A stretch of DNA of 64,000 nucleotides from Cucumis sativus (GCF_000004075.3 NC_026656.2:19478607-19542606), one strand, 5' to 3'. Shown: positions 37,301 through 51,204, counted from the stretch's first letter. Notes: a model not told the origin generated them from the sequence alone. Numbers and translations: made by a program.

Positions 37301-40300
37301 AGTAGTAAAACTCTTCCCATTGAGGTTTAAGTCGCATGCCACCTCTATACTACATCCATACCTTTGCCCATGTCAGAATACTTTTATTAACAAGCATTCT
37401 AACATGCCATGAAAAGATATAATTTTCCCCCGTGAACCATTCATTTTAATTTTGCAGGGGAAGTTCTATTCCAAGATCATTGATTGAGAAAGTTGATGAA
37501 TACTTACCAGATGACATGGCAAAGCTGTTCGATATAATCGAGGTTTGCATTTTACAAGTTTTTCTGGTCATTTCGTAAAAAAAAAATTTGTGGGACAAGA
37601 AATATTGTATTTATAGAAAGATCTAACTGTTCTCTGATATCCGAAGATGAAATATCCACCACCACCACCACCACACAGAGTAGCAAAATTAAGGATAAAC
37701 TCTGTTTTGGCCTGAATAAAACAAATGACCTGGATTGAAGTTTAAATGTTAAATTATCAAAAAGAAAAACAAGACTTAGAACTTCATCCAGATAGAAAGA
37801 CGGATCAGAATCAAGTTTCAATATACTCATCCTCTTCTCAAAGCTCACAAAAAGAATTTTGTGTTTTCTTTCAAGCCAAAAATAAAATATTAAAAAATCC
37901 AGCAAAGCATATGGTAGCATTTAGACCTTGGCTTTTCCTTTGAAGTAATGTTTTTTTAGAACATGCTCCAGGATGGTTTGGTCCTTATGTGGCCATCCTC
38001 ATTTGGTATCGAATCAAAGAAGGTACATTAGTGGTCTTTGTTATTGTTGTTGCAATGCACTCTTCAAGGGGCTTAGGAGATAACCTAGACCTGAATTCTT
38101 TAGAGAGGGTTGGTTTTTCCTAAGAGCTGAACCCCAGTAACCTTTGCTACACTATGTTCATATAATGAAGAGTCTCCACTTGTGGTCAGCCACCATTGAT
38201 CCCTGATAGAGAAAAACATAATTTTAGTCCTCTTTTGAGATCATTTTGTACATAAGGGAACGACCCTCTCTGCCTACATTAAACTACAAATCTATTACCA
38301 ACAGTCCAATAACTAAGCAATCTTCGATGGAATAAATACAAATGAAAAGGGCAGTGGATTGGCATACATTATCATAAATTAAGGGATAAAAAACTCAGGA
38401 AGAGAGCAACTGTCAAACGAGAGTTGAACATGATTTGAGCCATTTATAGCAACTGTTCTTGAGAATCTCATGTTGTTTGATTTGGTATTAGTACTATGTA
38501 TATCTTTTGATGATTTTGATTTCATTTCAGGATGAAAATGACTTGAAGGACTGCATGGGTTTATCGTGGATTCATTCTGATTTCATGGATGATAATATTC
38601 TAATGAACCCATGTTTAGTTAAATCGTGCTTAAGTGAAAGTACTGGAGACAAGTACCTGCCATCCAATGGCTCTAAAAATGGCTGGAATGACAATGAACA
38701 GAGTGAATCTTGGTGTCCGAGTTACATACTTGATTTTAGCAATTTGTCTATAGGTTTGGATTTCTTTTCTCCAGTACCGTTACATGGTTCATTAATATAA
38801 TATGGCTGTGAAATAGTATCATTCCTTTGCAATTTACATTTTCCCCCCTTTATTTTGGATTTGATCAATGCATGAATCATGGCATCTGAAATCCCACGTT
38901 TTTTCTTTTTATAAGTGTAACGTCAGTTTTAGGGTCAAAGGTGTACCTAAAGCTCTGAGACTCGTGACATTGATTGTTCCGTGCCTTTACTAAGATTTTT
39001 TTTCCCGTTAAAGCAAGCTTGAAATGAGGCACCTCTTTAAATTTCTTCAGTGGTTAGAAAGCTATTAAAGAATGAAACAACTCCAGTATATATGCAATGA
39101 TTAAAAAAGAATACCATTTATTTTTCTTTTGCAGATGACCCAATCTGTGACTTGATTCCTATATACCTCGATGTATTTAGAGGAAACCCAAATCTTCTTC
39201 AGCGGTTTCTGGAAAGCTATAAACTTCCTCTGGCAAGGTCGCAAAATGTTGATTCCGGTGACAAACTACGAAGACATTCATATCGTATCATGTAAGTCAT
39301 AGATGGTTTTACAGTGCACATAAGTTGATCTTGTCTCTCCCCTTCTTGTGTTGTTTCCAGATATTTTAATTGAAGTGTTGGATTCAACAGCTTGTTAATG
39401 TTCACAATCAAATTCAGTTATACCTATATTTCAGCTTATTAAGTAAAAGAAATAGGAAGCTTGATAATAGTTAAGGTGTCATGAAAAGTTGCCTTGTTTT
39501 TTAAGTCTCAACCGTTCTCACCTGGTAGACCTCCATGTCATGACAATAGTGGTGAACTATATGGGTAAATACTGAGGAACAAAAGAGGTTATAAGTTGTG
39601 AACAACTAAATCTTGATTCACCAATTGACCCAAAAGCTTAAGTTTATTGGTGAAGAAAATTTTAATATACTATCTAAAAAACTCTCTCACTCGTAAGCTT
39701 GAAGTATGAATGAGACCCAACAAGTAGAACGAATATTAATTGAGGAGGAAACAACAATGCATTGATGTATTAATGGTTATCTTTAATATTTTCTGTATGG
39801 TTGAATACATTGAGTGTTTTCTTTTGCTCATCAGAAATGAGGAAAACAAGAAGTTAGTAAATCAAAAGTTGATTTTGAGCAACTGTTTTGATGAATATCA
39901 AAGAAGACAAGTACTCTATAGCAAAAGCGAACTAATCCTAATCCTAATTAATAATAGAAACTAATCCTCATCCTAATTAATAAAAGAAACTAATCCTAAA
40001 TCTCAAAAACCAAAGAAATTAATCCTAATCCTAATAAATTAAGAATTTGACCACAATACCCTATTCCTACCACATCATTCTATCCCTCTAAAAAAACTCA
40101 TCCTCGAGTTTTAAAACAAAAATAAAAAGGTAAGCCACTCAAACAGAACATCTTGGAACATTCAAAAGTATGGTTTATTATAAATGAACTACAAGAAAAT
40201 ACAAGATACTGTTAGGATACTTCCTAACGAGAACAAGATCTTAATTTGTTATAAATGAACTATAAGAATTACAAGGTAAACCCAAGTATAAGGCACTTGG

Positions 40301-40858
40301 AACCTCCCTCGTGACTACTCTCACCCAAGCCTTAGATCACTCCACATAATCCCCCCTCTCACTTACCCTCCCTCTATTTATAACAAGTTGTAATCACCCA
40401 GTAACTACACTTACACAATAACTACTAGGAACCACACACAATAACTACCGGTAACTTCCTATCTATCCAATTACCCTTATACTCCTTAACTGACATCATA
40501 CTAAATATCTAGTACTTAACGTTTACCCTATTCCTACTATATCATATTTTCTTTGAGTTCTATAAGAGTACTAGTTAGAGGGTATATGATGGGTACATTA
40601 GCAAGGGCATAGGGACAATTAGCAAGAGGTGCCTTAGTTATAAATAAAAGGTGTTGGGTGGCTTGTTTGCAGTTGAAATTTTATAGTAATAGGGATGATT
40701 GCGGTCATTTTATGTGTAGGTGTTATTGCATCTTGCATGACGAGGATATCTTGAGTGCCATGGCCAGCTTATGGAAGGAACTGAAAACGGCCAAGTCTTG
40801 GGAAGAAATTGAGCTAACAGTTTGGGGAGGATTGAATAGCTATAAGGGTCTTACATGA
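29271..40858 (+). CDS. JMJ21: F-box / JmjC / phosphotransferase-kinase-like protein (JMJ21, At1g78280 type)
   Basis: Sixteen exons: 29271-29425, 29765-29875, 30090-30145, 30268-30410, 31126-31323, 31458-31657, 32601-32700, 33530-34105, 34686-34808, 35662-35742, 35819-36150, 36300-36527, 37458-37542, 38531-38753, 39135-39291 and 40720-40858. All joints are GT-AG, the phases close and the product is 968 aa. Residues about 24-60 form an F-box (LPDEVINAILENLTPRDVSR), suggesting SCF ubiquitin-ligase docking. A JmjC domain follows (about 155-375) with Fe(II) ligands His270, Asp272 (ASWHVDPS) and His355 (PSGWWHCVLN), so it should be an active 2-oxoglutarate oxygenase of the JMJD6 branch. The C-terminal half (about 545-920) is aminoglycoside-phosphotransferase/kinase-like: Lys564 in VVKIY, Glu581, His811-x-Asp813-x4-Asn818 and Asp864 in ILDFSNLSIDDPICDL. 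The substrate is unknown. Late introns carry several transposon remains but all splice sites look sound. Confidence 0.95.
31347..31394. repeat. TA microsatellite in JMJ21 intron 5
   Basis: Twenty-four uninterrupted TA units, starting about 24 bp after the donor of exon 5. Likely polymorphic. Confidence 0.92.
32745..32830 (+). mobile_element. Possible L1 3'-end remnant in JMJ21 intron 7
   Basis: The phrase 'cccctaggccctttttgtat...cattgcatcaataaaatcactgttt' follows the layout of the LINE 3' end at 17757-17865. No coding part and no target repeats found. Confidence 0.4.
32898..33456. mobile_element. Tourist-like MITE (PIF/Harbinger type) with nested insertion, JMJ21 intron 7
   Basis: The left end starts GGCCACGTTTGACAATCATT and the right end, read in reverse, starts GCTCCGCTTGGTATCCATTT. 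The two ends align as imperfect terminal inverted repeats of about 30 bp. TTAA flanks both sides (32894-32897, 33457-33460), fitting the TWA-type target of PIF/Harbinger elements. It has no coding capacity. The middle (about 33000-33255) looks like another element inserted into it. Confidence 0.65.
33000..33255. mobile_element. Unclassified repeat nested in the MITE
   Basis: Interrupts the MITE arms. Contains a short triplication of a TTATCAGAGGG/TTATTAGAGGG/CTATTAGAGGG phrase at 33095-33130, a T run at 33198-33215 and GCTATTTTTGCAAATGCCCC at the right edge. The edges are my estimate. Confidence 0.4.
34430..34530 (+). mobile_element. Weak L1 3'-end-like stretch in JMJ21 intron 8
   Basis: 'tacctttcattttaatcagtgaaagtttggtttctta' resembles LINE 3' ends elsewhere in the window, but without coding sequence or target repeats. 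Low certainty. Confidence 0.25.
34999..35042. repeat. Perfect 17-bp inverted repeat (hairpin) in JMJ21 intron 9
   Basis: Arms 34999-35015 and 35026-35042 are exact reverse complements (GAGTTCTCCATAGTAAA) with a 10-nt loop. The intron RNA would form a stable stem-loop. The arm is shorter than is usual for a miRNA precursor. Confidence 0.85.
39560..39760. repeat. Dispersed plant repeat in the last JMJ21 intron
   Basis: Contains 'cccaaaagcttaagtttatt' and 'gagacccaacaagtagaa', phrases I recognise from a widespread plant repeat. No coding capacity. Class not determined. Confidence 0.4.
39930..40550 (-). mobile_element. Fossil of a Ty3/gypsy-type LTR element in the last JMJ21 intron
   Basis: Read on the minus strand, two similar LTR-start-like segments (TGATATAGTAGGAATAGGG at the right, TGATGTGGTAGGAATAGGG near 40076) bracket an LTR-like stretch with a promoter-like TATAAATAGAGGG near 40370-40382. 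A short internal-end/purine-rich junction lies near 40080-40115. The coding interior is absent, so only a broken remnant remains. The family call rests on the junction's look and is tentative. It does not touch the exons. Confidence 0.5.
39931..40046. repeat. 29-bp tandem repeat, four units
   Basis: Units start at 39931, 39960, 39989 and 40018, each beginning A(C/T)TAATCCTAA or close to it. The first two differ at only a few sites; the third and fourth have diverged. It lies inside the LTR-like region of the last intron. Confidence 0.8.
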
Positions 40859-42497
40859 TCCTTTTCAACATTTGAGACCTAAAGTCATACGATTGGAATA
40901 CATATATACAAAGATTGGATGCATGAGCGGAGCCGATAATTGTCATCAATAAGGTATGGGATACATAAATGAATATGATAGCATTTTCATCTTGGAGTTT
41001 TGTCTTCTTTTTCTGTTCTTTTCTTATTTTAAAAAAATTATTTCTATGCTGTAAATTTGTCTCAATGAAGAACAATAAAGCGACCCTTTACTTGTACAAA
41101 ACGTTCAGTCTAATATATTTACATTCCATTGTCTTAGCAATTGTTCACATGGGCTATGTATGACCTCACCTCTTTTTTTTAAGATTCAACATTATATTTG
41201 TTGGACTTTGTTTGAAGTTCTGAGTTCAATTGGAACCCTCTTCAGTATAACCACTAGTTTTCTGCAATGTAGCTTACCTAATGTAATATCGAAATTTAGT
41301 CATAGTCAATCCTTAGATTGTTAATTAGTTGGATGATTTTAGTTATGATCTAATATAATTTCTTAAAAGTATAAATAAGCAGGTAAATAAGTTTGATGAT
41401 TTGTCTTCCATTCTAACGATAAACAAAAAGAAAAAGGGGATGCATTCATCAACTAATCACCATAATGCATCGGCTAAAGCGATATCTTCTAAATGAAATG
41501 TTGTTTTCCATTAAAATTCTGTGTATATCATATACACATTTTAAAAAGAGAAAAGCTATATATTATTCTAACGACTATAGTTTCCCTTCTTTTCTTCAAT
41601 AAATATGAGGCAAAAGCCTCGTTTACAAATTCCATTAAAGTAAAATTGCTAACCACGAACTCATCATAAATTGTAATGAGGCATTTCATGATATGTATAT
41701 ACGCATGTACGACTAATCATGTGTTAAAATGGCAACCTCTAAAGGGGCAGAGCCTTCCCCAGAAACAAATTTTAGACATTGTTCTAAAACCTCTATGCTG
41801 GAAAAAAAAAATCACTTAATATTAGCACTAAATAGAAAAGAATAAAAATACCGTGAATTAATTATAAAGTATACAAAGCATTTGAAAAGATGAAATAAGT
41901 CGAAATTAAAGATCTTTCTTTTACCTACGTCTATACATTCGAATCTATTAATAGTTTGTTCATATTTTCATAATTTCCGAATTTCCAACTTACAAGTTAT
42001 TGCGCCATACAATCTTTTACGAAGTCAATTATTTTAGCACTTAATTTATAATACAATTTTATAGAGTAAATGTATTAATTAAAACACACAAGGAAATTGA
42101 AACAATTATATACATACAAACAAAATCTCTTAATAAGACTAAAATCATTTCAAAAGGAGATTTCAACATATTAACAAATAATTCAATCCGAGAATATAGC
42201 CTAAAAGAATAAAACCCTCGTTATTAAAATACAAACTATAACCATGCATTCACTAAAACTGAAAAATAAGTTAATTGTGCAGATTAGCAGGCACTTCCAA
42301 AATTCTTCCTCAACTATCATAAAAATATTAAGTAAATTTCAAGAAATGAGTGGTCAATTAGAAACCAAAATAACCAAAACATTCTAGATGTCATATGCAA
42401 GCAGCCTCATCAAAAAGTACATTCTTTTAAAAGCAAAACGAGAGATAGAAAATATAAAGATAACAGAAAAGCTGAAGACATAAATAATGCGGAGAAA
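40859..42497. other. Convergent spacer between JMJ21 and eS6
   Basis: The two genes face each other, so this holds both 3'UTRs and AT-rich filler. I see no gene or clear repeat. Confidence 0.6.
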
Positions 42498-44380
<1,883 letters not shown>

Positions 44381-44457
44381 CTTCGAACGATGAGATTGAA
44401 GCAGGCGGCCGCAGAAAAGAGACGAGCAAAGTGGAGAGCGAACGACGCCTTAAGCTT

Positions 44458-44598
44458 TAGGGTTTTAAAACCTGCACCTATGGGAATTTATATATGTGCT
44501 CTAATATTTTAATATTGGATCCGAAACAAATTGGCCATAATCTGTAATATTCTGGACGGCCCAATAATAATAGGAGCCCAAGTCACCTACAAAGCCCA
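44458..44598 (-). promoter_or_regulatory. Telo-box plus three site II elements of eS6 promoter
   Basis: Read toward the gene: TGGGCT (44593-44598), TGGGCT (44575-44580), TGGGCC (44558-44563), then the telo-box AAACCCTA (44458-44465), about 80 bp before the ATG. This telo-box/site II pairing coordinates ribosomal-protein genes with growth in Arabidopsis. Confidence 0.8.
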
Positions 44599-47253
44599 TC
44601 AAATAATTTTTTAAAATATTCATTTTACGAATATTGATTCATCCTTGATAAAAATAAGATTTAACAAAGTGGCGTAGATTTTATTACATCTGTATTCTTT
44701 ACAAAAAAAAAAAAATAGTGTACACTTAATTATTATTCCTAAAAAATCAATCGAATATAATTATTTTTGAAATAAAACATTCAAAACCCTATTCATATTG
44801 TTTCTCGTGAACCCAGTTCTCATCCCAACCTAAATAACATATATAGTACTACCTCTTCGCTATTTAATACATCGTTAAATAATTTATTAATTATTTATAT
44901 CGCATATCTTACTTTATATGTTAAAAAATGATGGTTCCATTAGACAAAAAAATCTAAATTGATATCATGAAACTTTTAAATTTGTCACAAACTTGCCAAA
45001 CACCAAAATTGAATGCTCGTAAACACATTGAACACAATGTTTAGTGTTTGGACATTGTTTGGGAATGATTTTTCTTGTTGGTTTTAGGTTAGGTTTCCAT
45101 TTTCTTTCTGTTTTTTTTCTATATACAGTTTTCAAATTCTAGCTTACATGCATCAAAAATTGAATAACAAACATATATATGGAAGTGGTATTTATAAGTT
45201 AAAATTTGAAAAAACAGTAACCACAATCCAAATGGCAATTAAAAGCCTATAAAGTACACATTTTTCAAAGGCTCTAACCAAAATGAATATCATTTGATAA
45301 CAAAATAAAAATAGGGACATTTGAATAGACTTGATACAAAAATATCTTAGTCTACTACAATATTAGATTATCATCCACTTATAAACTCAATATTAACTGA
45401 TAATTAAATAAGGCAGATCTAACCCTGTCAAATAATTAGCATAAAATATATTTCACTTTTATCAAACAAATCTAAGTTTCTCACAAAGTTGGGTCACTAG
45501 AAGAGCTTTGCATTTTGATCCAATCATAGGCTTTTACATGAATAGAGCCACAAAGAATCCACATCCCTCCCTACTGCCAAACAAAATACTCCAATATGCA
45601 AACTATTTCACAATATCATCACAATATTAACTATGAGATTTGATTTTATCTCTGCTGATTCAACTAATTTTCTTGGTAAATTTTGACAACGTTAGACAAA
45701 TAAATCACTTATTTTGATACTATATTAAACTGGAAAGAGTATGATAAATCAAAGAACCTAAATCGACCGACCACATCGAAAAAAGTCGTCGGAGAAGAGG
45801 GGGCTAGTTATATTGGTTTGGGTAAAATCCAAAGCGACAAAATTTTAAATTAACCAACCAATGGCTAATTTGAACACCTCGATATCGATATTAGTTGAAT
45901 ATTCAATAAACTAACCACAGTCTATTGATCAGCAGTTTGGTCGAAAACCCAATTATGATTGATCATTGGACACCATACTTTAAATTACTGATTGATCTAA
46001 AAGGTTAAACTTATATGTGACAATAAATTTACAATGATATCATCCAACGTAACAAATTGTTGTATGGATCTATGATACGATTAACTTATTGTGTATATAT
46101 TGACAAACTCAAATGACTATTCCACAAACACATATTATTATTTATGTTTAATTTGACTCATCTAAAACTGTAAATAAACATTTTTCCATTTGCAAAATTA
46201 CAATAAATACAGACAACTATTTTAAACTATGTAGACTCTCGTGATCCAACCATTAGCATTGGCTTTTCTTTTTTTTTTTTTTTGGTAACGATAATTAATT
46301 AAAAGCTAATAATAAATACAATCTTGTTTGGTGATTATGAATATAAATTTATCATATGCACAATCCTTTCACAACATACCAACTACATGTAATTTTATCG
46401 AAGTACCAATCTTTCATTTTCCGGCAATTAATTGTTTTATAATTACATCATCTCCCAAAAAGTCCGATTAGCAACCATAATATTTCATAAAAAATAGTGT
46501 TGACTTAAATAAAAACCCATAAACAAAAAATAAAAGAAAAGGTCCACCACACTTTCAATAAGCTGTATTTTAGACCATACACATATATACATACATGAAA
46601 AATGAAGATTTAAGCTTACCACTCTAGACACGATTTAATTCAAGATGTTGTATTGAGTTAAGTGAAAAAAAGATCAAATTATACAAATAAAAAGATGTTG
46701 AAAAAAATTGTTCACTTAAATTTGTAATAAAATTGAAAAATAGAAAAACAAAATTTGAGACAAGGTCGATTTGTAAACATTAAAAGTCGAATTATTATGA
46801 AATGGAAATAGGTGACAGTGTAGATGGAAAAACCAACATGGGTCTAAACTAAGTAAATGGAAGACGGGAAGGAATTTGGAAGACCAACTGATTGATAGAT
46901 GGAGGAAGAATTTGAAGCATGGTGTATTGGGTGAGGGTTTAATAAAAGAAAAATGAATTGGATGGTTTAAATTTAGGGGGAAAAAAGAAGAGGGAAAAGA
47001 AAAGTAAGTGGGTCAGGTCAAAGAAAGAATGGCCATCCTTTCCTGCACAGGGTTGGGCCCTTTAATTCAACTATACAAGAATTCTTTTTTTTTTTTTAGT
47101 TTTTATATTCAAATTAATTCTTATTTAATATATTTATTAAAAAGAAAAATGAAAAATGAAAAAAGAAAAATGAAAAAAGAAAAAACTTCCATTGCCAGCT
47201 GCCACTAAAAAAAAAAAGAAAAAGAAAACGGTTTTTTATTTTAAATAGTGTTA
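44599..47253. other. Divergent spacer between eS6 and the 14-3-3 gene
   Basis: 2.7 kb of AT-rich sequence. A short AAAAATGAAAAAAG-type repeat lies at 47140-47190. A stretch near 45760-45960 has GACCGACC/TTGGTCGAAAACC phrases that recall dispersed repeats. No gene seen. Confidence 0.55.
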
Positions 47254-47265
47254 TTTATATATATA
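47254..47265 (+). promoter_or_regulatory. Candidate TATA box of the 14-3-3 gene
   Basis: TTTATATATATA about 230 bp before the ATG, followed by GAGAGAGA. Its distance would give a 5'UTR of about 200 nt, rich in pyrimidines just before the start. Confidence 0.5.
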
Positions 47266-47494
47266 GAGAGAGACAGATTAATTCGATCCAACGGCTGTGA
47301 ATGAATCTCTGAAATGTCTGTCCATCTGAACCGCAATTATCGGTCCACTAATCCCGAAAAAGCCCCTGCATTCGCCCCTCAAAAGCACACCCTCTTCCAC
47401 TCTCCGTCTTCCTCTCCTCCCCTTCATCTCTTTACCTTTCACACTTTGATCCTAAAACCACCGTTCTTCAGATCTATTCTTCATTTCCCTTCCA

Positions 47495-49192
47495 ATGGCT
47501 GCCGCTCCTTCTGTTCGTGAGGAGAATGTTTACATGGCTAAGCTTGCCGAGCAGGCTGAGCGCTACGAGGAGATGGTCGAGTTCATGGAGAAGGTTTCCG
47601 CTTCTCTTGACAAGGAGGAACTCACCGTCGAGGAGAGAAACCTCCTTTCTGTCGCTTACAAGAACGTCATCGGTGCTCGTAGGGCCTCCTGGCGTATCAT
47701 TTCCTCCATCGAACAGAAGGAGGAGAGCCGAGGTAACGATGACCATGTCTCTGTGATCCGTGACTACAGATCCAAAATTGAGACCGAACTCTCCAATATT
47801 TGCGATGGAATCCTTAAGCTTCTTGATTCTAGACTCATTCCCTCCGCTGCTTCCGGAGATTCCAAGGTTTTTTACCTCAAAATGAAGGGCGATTACCATA
47901 GATACCTTGCCGAGTTCAAAACCGGAGCCGAACGCAAGGAAGCTGCTGAAAGCACTCTTACTGCTTACAAAGCCGCTCAGGTATGCTTCTCTGACTTCCG
48001 ATCCATATGTTTTACTGCTGTTTTATCATTTTTTTTATCCTATTTTTTTAGTTTCTTTGTTTTTGTAATAGTTTTCTTTATCTATGATCGCGATTAGGCA
48101 AATTTTTGTTTCTATCTAATTGGAAGGTTCATTCCTGCTTTGTGATTTCCGCTTGAGCGATCTTCGTGATGCGTTAAATTGATCGGAGCTGTTTTTTTTT
48201 TTTAATTTTATTTACAGGATATTGCAAATTCTGAGTTGCCTCCTACACATCCGATCCGACTTGGATTGGCACTTAACTTCTCTGTATTCTATTATGAAAT
48301 TTTGAATTCCCCTGATCGTGCCTGCAGTCTTGCGAAACAGGTTAGTCAACTCCCAAAGTTTTTACCGTACACTGTTAATCAAATGTTCGTATGATCAATA
48401 CCGTGGTTTGTACATTATAATTCCGTTACTTTTTTGCCTGCTCAGGAAGAATATTAAAATTAGAATCGTCATATGCTTGCCTCGTTGTCAAATCATCATG
48501 TTGACCGAATCCAAATCTAGATTGCTCTGCCTTTATAAAACCTATGTAACAGTTCCTTCTCATTAATTGACGTAGTTTACGAATTTATTCATATGTTTTT
48601 TCATGCTTAAACCAGGCATTTGATGAAGCTATCGCCGAGTTGGATACCCTTGGAGAGGAATCCTACAAAGATAGTACTTTGATCATGCAGCTTCTTCGGG
48701 ATAATCTCACTCTCTGGACATCGGACATGCAGGTACAGAAATTAAATTCAACCCACTTTGGTTCTGTGGTAGATGCATTCAATAAATTCGTTACTCCACA
48801 ATGTAGCGACGGTGGTTTGACTATTAATTCGGGTTACATTAATTTGAATTCAAACATTATGTTTAATATTCATCTAACATATTACTCAATTAGCTACTTG
48901 ACCCTAGCTCATTTGTCACAAAACTTGTATCATCTGCTAGAGGTTTGATTTCCTCGCCCACATGTTGATTTCGTTGAGCTAGTTAGCTGCTGACTAGAAT
49001 CTATTAGTGAATCTAATCGATGGGTGGAGCGTTGAAACTTTGAAGTTCATTGAAATTACAGAAAAGAATCTTTCCAATTTCATTTAATGTCCAAATTGCA
49101 GCGTTTTAATATTGTGGTGTTGTTGTTAATAGGATGATGGAGCTGATGAGATTAAAGAAGCTCCACCGAAGCGTGAGGATGAAAAGCAGTGA
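47495..49192 (+). CDS. GRF: 14-3-3-like protein (GF14, non-epsilon group)
   Basis: Dimeric phospho-Ser/Thr-binding adaptor that controls plasma-membrane H+-ATPase, nitrate reductase, kinases and transcription factors. Four exons: 47495-47980, 48218-48340, 48616-48732 and 49133-49192; all joints are phase 0 and GT-AG, giving 261 aa. Family signatures are [20 protein letters not shown] at the N-terminus, [57 protein letters not shown] and [18 protein letters not shown]. The phosphopeptide-binding Lys, Arg, Arg and Tyr positions of these blocks are present. The variable tail reads [15 protein letters not shown]. Exon number and N-terminus place it in the non-epsilon group (psi/nu/omega side) rather than epsilon. 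With JMJ21 to its left and the VQ gene to its right it matches the position of At1g78300 (GRF2, omega). Confidence 0.97.
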
Positions 49193-51204
49193 GATTAGTG
49201 GCTCCCCAAGTAGGGTTAAAACTTCTCCTTTATATGTTTTTGATAGGAGAAGATGCTTGCTTTGCTTGTTGTTGCTTATTTGGTACTATCCGAGTTCTTT
49301 CTAAAAGGCTCTCATGTCATTTGTTGCCGGATTGTGATGACCCGAGCTACAAACCTTGTTTACTCTTTTTTTTTTCTTCTTCTGATTAATTATTATATAT
49401 CTATAATCAGTCCTTTGTTTTCTTCTCAATTTTTGTGATGTTACCCTCTTTCTTTTTCTTGCAACTAACAAGAAAAAGCCTATTTTGAAGCGACGTTTCC
49501 TATGTCCAATATAAAATGGATGCTATTCGACATTGATTGATAAGCGTTTGACTTCTATTTTGTCTCCAAGTTCACATTGAATATTGGCTCTTGCCCATTT
49601 TTTAGTTGACCATTTTGCTTCAATTTTTTTTTGTTTGTGGTTGGCATTATTAGTGTTGTTCACAAAGTCTTCTATTTAATTATTGATAGTTCCTTATTCT
49701 TTCTTCCTATTTTATGAATTTTGGGGAGGGTCGGACTTTTTTAAAGTGAAGTTTGATTCCATTCTATATAGAAAAAAAAAAGGGTTAAAGTTTAAACTTT
49801 CATTTACTTTTTACATTGATGTTTGTTTTTTTTGGACTATTTGTACTCTTAATTTTAAGAAATGCAAAAACCATTCTAGATTGATTTAGTGTTAAAAAGG
49901 TCAATAACTAAGACAAAACATAAAAGTTTATTTATTCATTTTTTTCTAATACAGATCCTCCTTTGGATTCCATTTAGATTTTCTCTGCTTATATCGTTAA
50001 CGAACATAGTTACATCAAGTAGTAAAGACTCAACATCTAGCACAATTTAAATAGTAAGATCAAGTTTTCCAATTCACTCCTAGAGTACAATATAATAGGA
50101 AAATATAACCTTTTTTTTGTTTGTAACTACTTTAAAATTTTATATAATTCTTTTTAAATTGATAAAGAATGCAATCGGGACCTGTTTTAAGAAGTTTTTT
50201 TTAATTATAAATAAATATTTGATAAGTTATTTTTTAAAAATAAATTTTCTCTGTTTTAGTTTTTGGATAAGTGCAAAGTGGAACACTTGTGTTCCACTTT
50301 GCACTTATTAAAATGCATGAATAGTACAATGCTAATGTCTTCACATCACTCCACAAATAAATTGAAAAAGTAAAACAAAGACAAGACTGAGTTTGAATTT
50401 TGAATTGGGAATCCACTGTTACTTTCCTGACCTAATAACACTGCTTCAAAAGACAAAATTATGTAAATCATTTTCTCTTTTTTAAGAACAAGCAACTCAA
50501 CGTATGAATATGCTCTATTGAATTAATCAAAGTTAGATGCTAACAAGTAAGATTTTGACAATAAAGTTTTAAGAAGCGATGGAATGAAAAAACCTCGATG
50601 ATCAGGTATTATTAACCAAGGTAAGGTTGGTGTGTAGAATAAAAGATTTATTTTGTAAATATAATAAGAGTAAAAATAATTATTTAAATTAATAAATAAG
50701 TATTTTAAAGATTTTTAATAAGCAAGATAACTTGTAAATAATCTAATCTATGTTATATTCACATTAATAACATTTTGTTATGCTAGTGAAAATTCAACAA
50801 TTTGGTCCCACATGGTTGGTCTAAAACAAAAAGAATAATTCAACCAAAAAAAATATATGAAAATTTACATTTTATAGAAAAGTTGTAATAAATAGTTTTT
50901 TTGTTTGAAATATTTTTTAAAAACACAAAAATCAAACTGATTTTTTAAACAAAATAATTAACTTGATTTTCTAAAATATTAATAAAAAAATAGACAAGCA
51001 AACAAATCAGATTTAAAAAAGAGATAAAAATATAATATGCCTAAATAGAAATACTTACGAATTAAGCATTGCATTTCAAATTTAAAACACAGCTTAGATT
51101 CTAAAGTAGATGAGAACAACATTTTTTCCTCTTTCTTTCTTTTCCGAGGCGCTGATACTTAAAACGACGACGTTTCTTGAATACACCGCCCGAAGAGGAC
51201 TGGA
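49193..51204. other. Convergent spacer between the 14-3-3 and VQ genes
   Basis: Both 3'UTRs and AT-rich sequence. The only notable structure is the perfect palindrome at 50267-50308. No gene seen. Confidence 0.6.
50267..50308. repeat. Perfect 20-bp palindromic hairpin with 2-nt loop
   Basis: Arms 50267-50286 and 50289-50308 are exact reverse complements (ATAAGTGCAAAGTGGAACAC) with TT between them. The arms are not AT-only, so this is not a simple-repeat artefact. It lies about 1.1 kb past the 14-3-3 stop and 0.9 kb past the VQ stop, between convergent genes. Confidence 0.92.

Noticed and set aside
47314-47520. Upstream open frame (68 codons) overlapping the 14-3-3 start
   Set aside because: Ser/His/Pro-rich translation of a pyrimidine-rich leader; could be a uORF but nothing supports a protein.
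50234-50416. Open frames on both strands with similar peptide (SAKWNT)
   Set aside because: The similarity is an effect of the perfect palindrome, not of coding.
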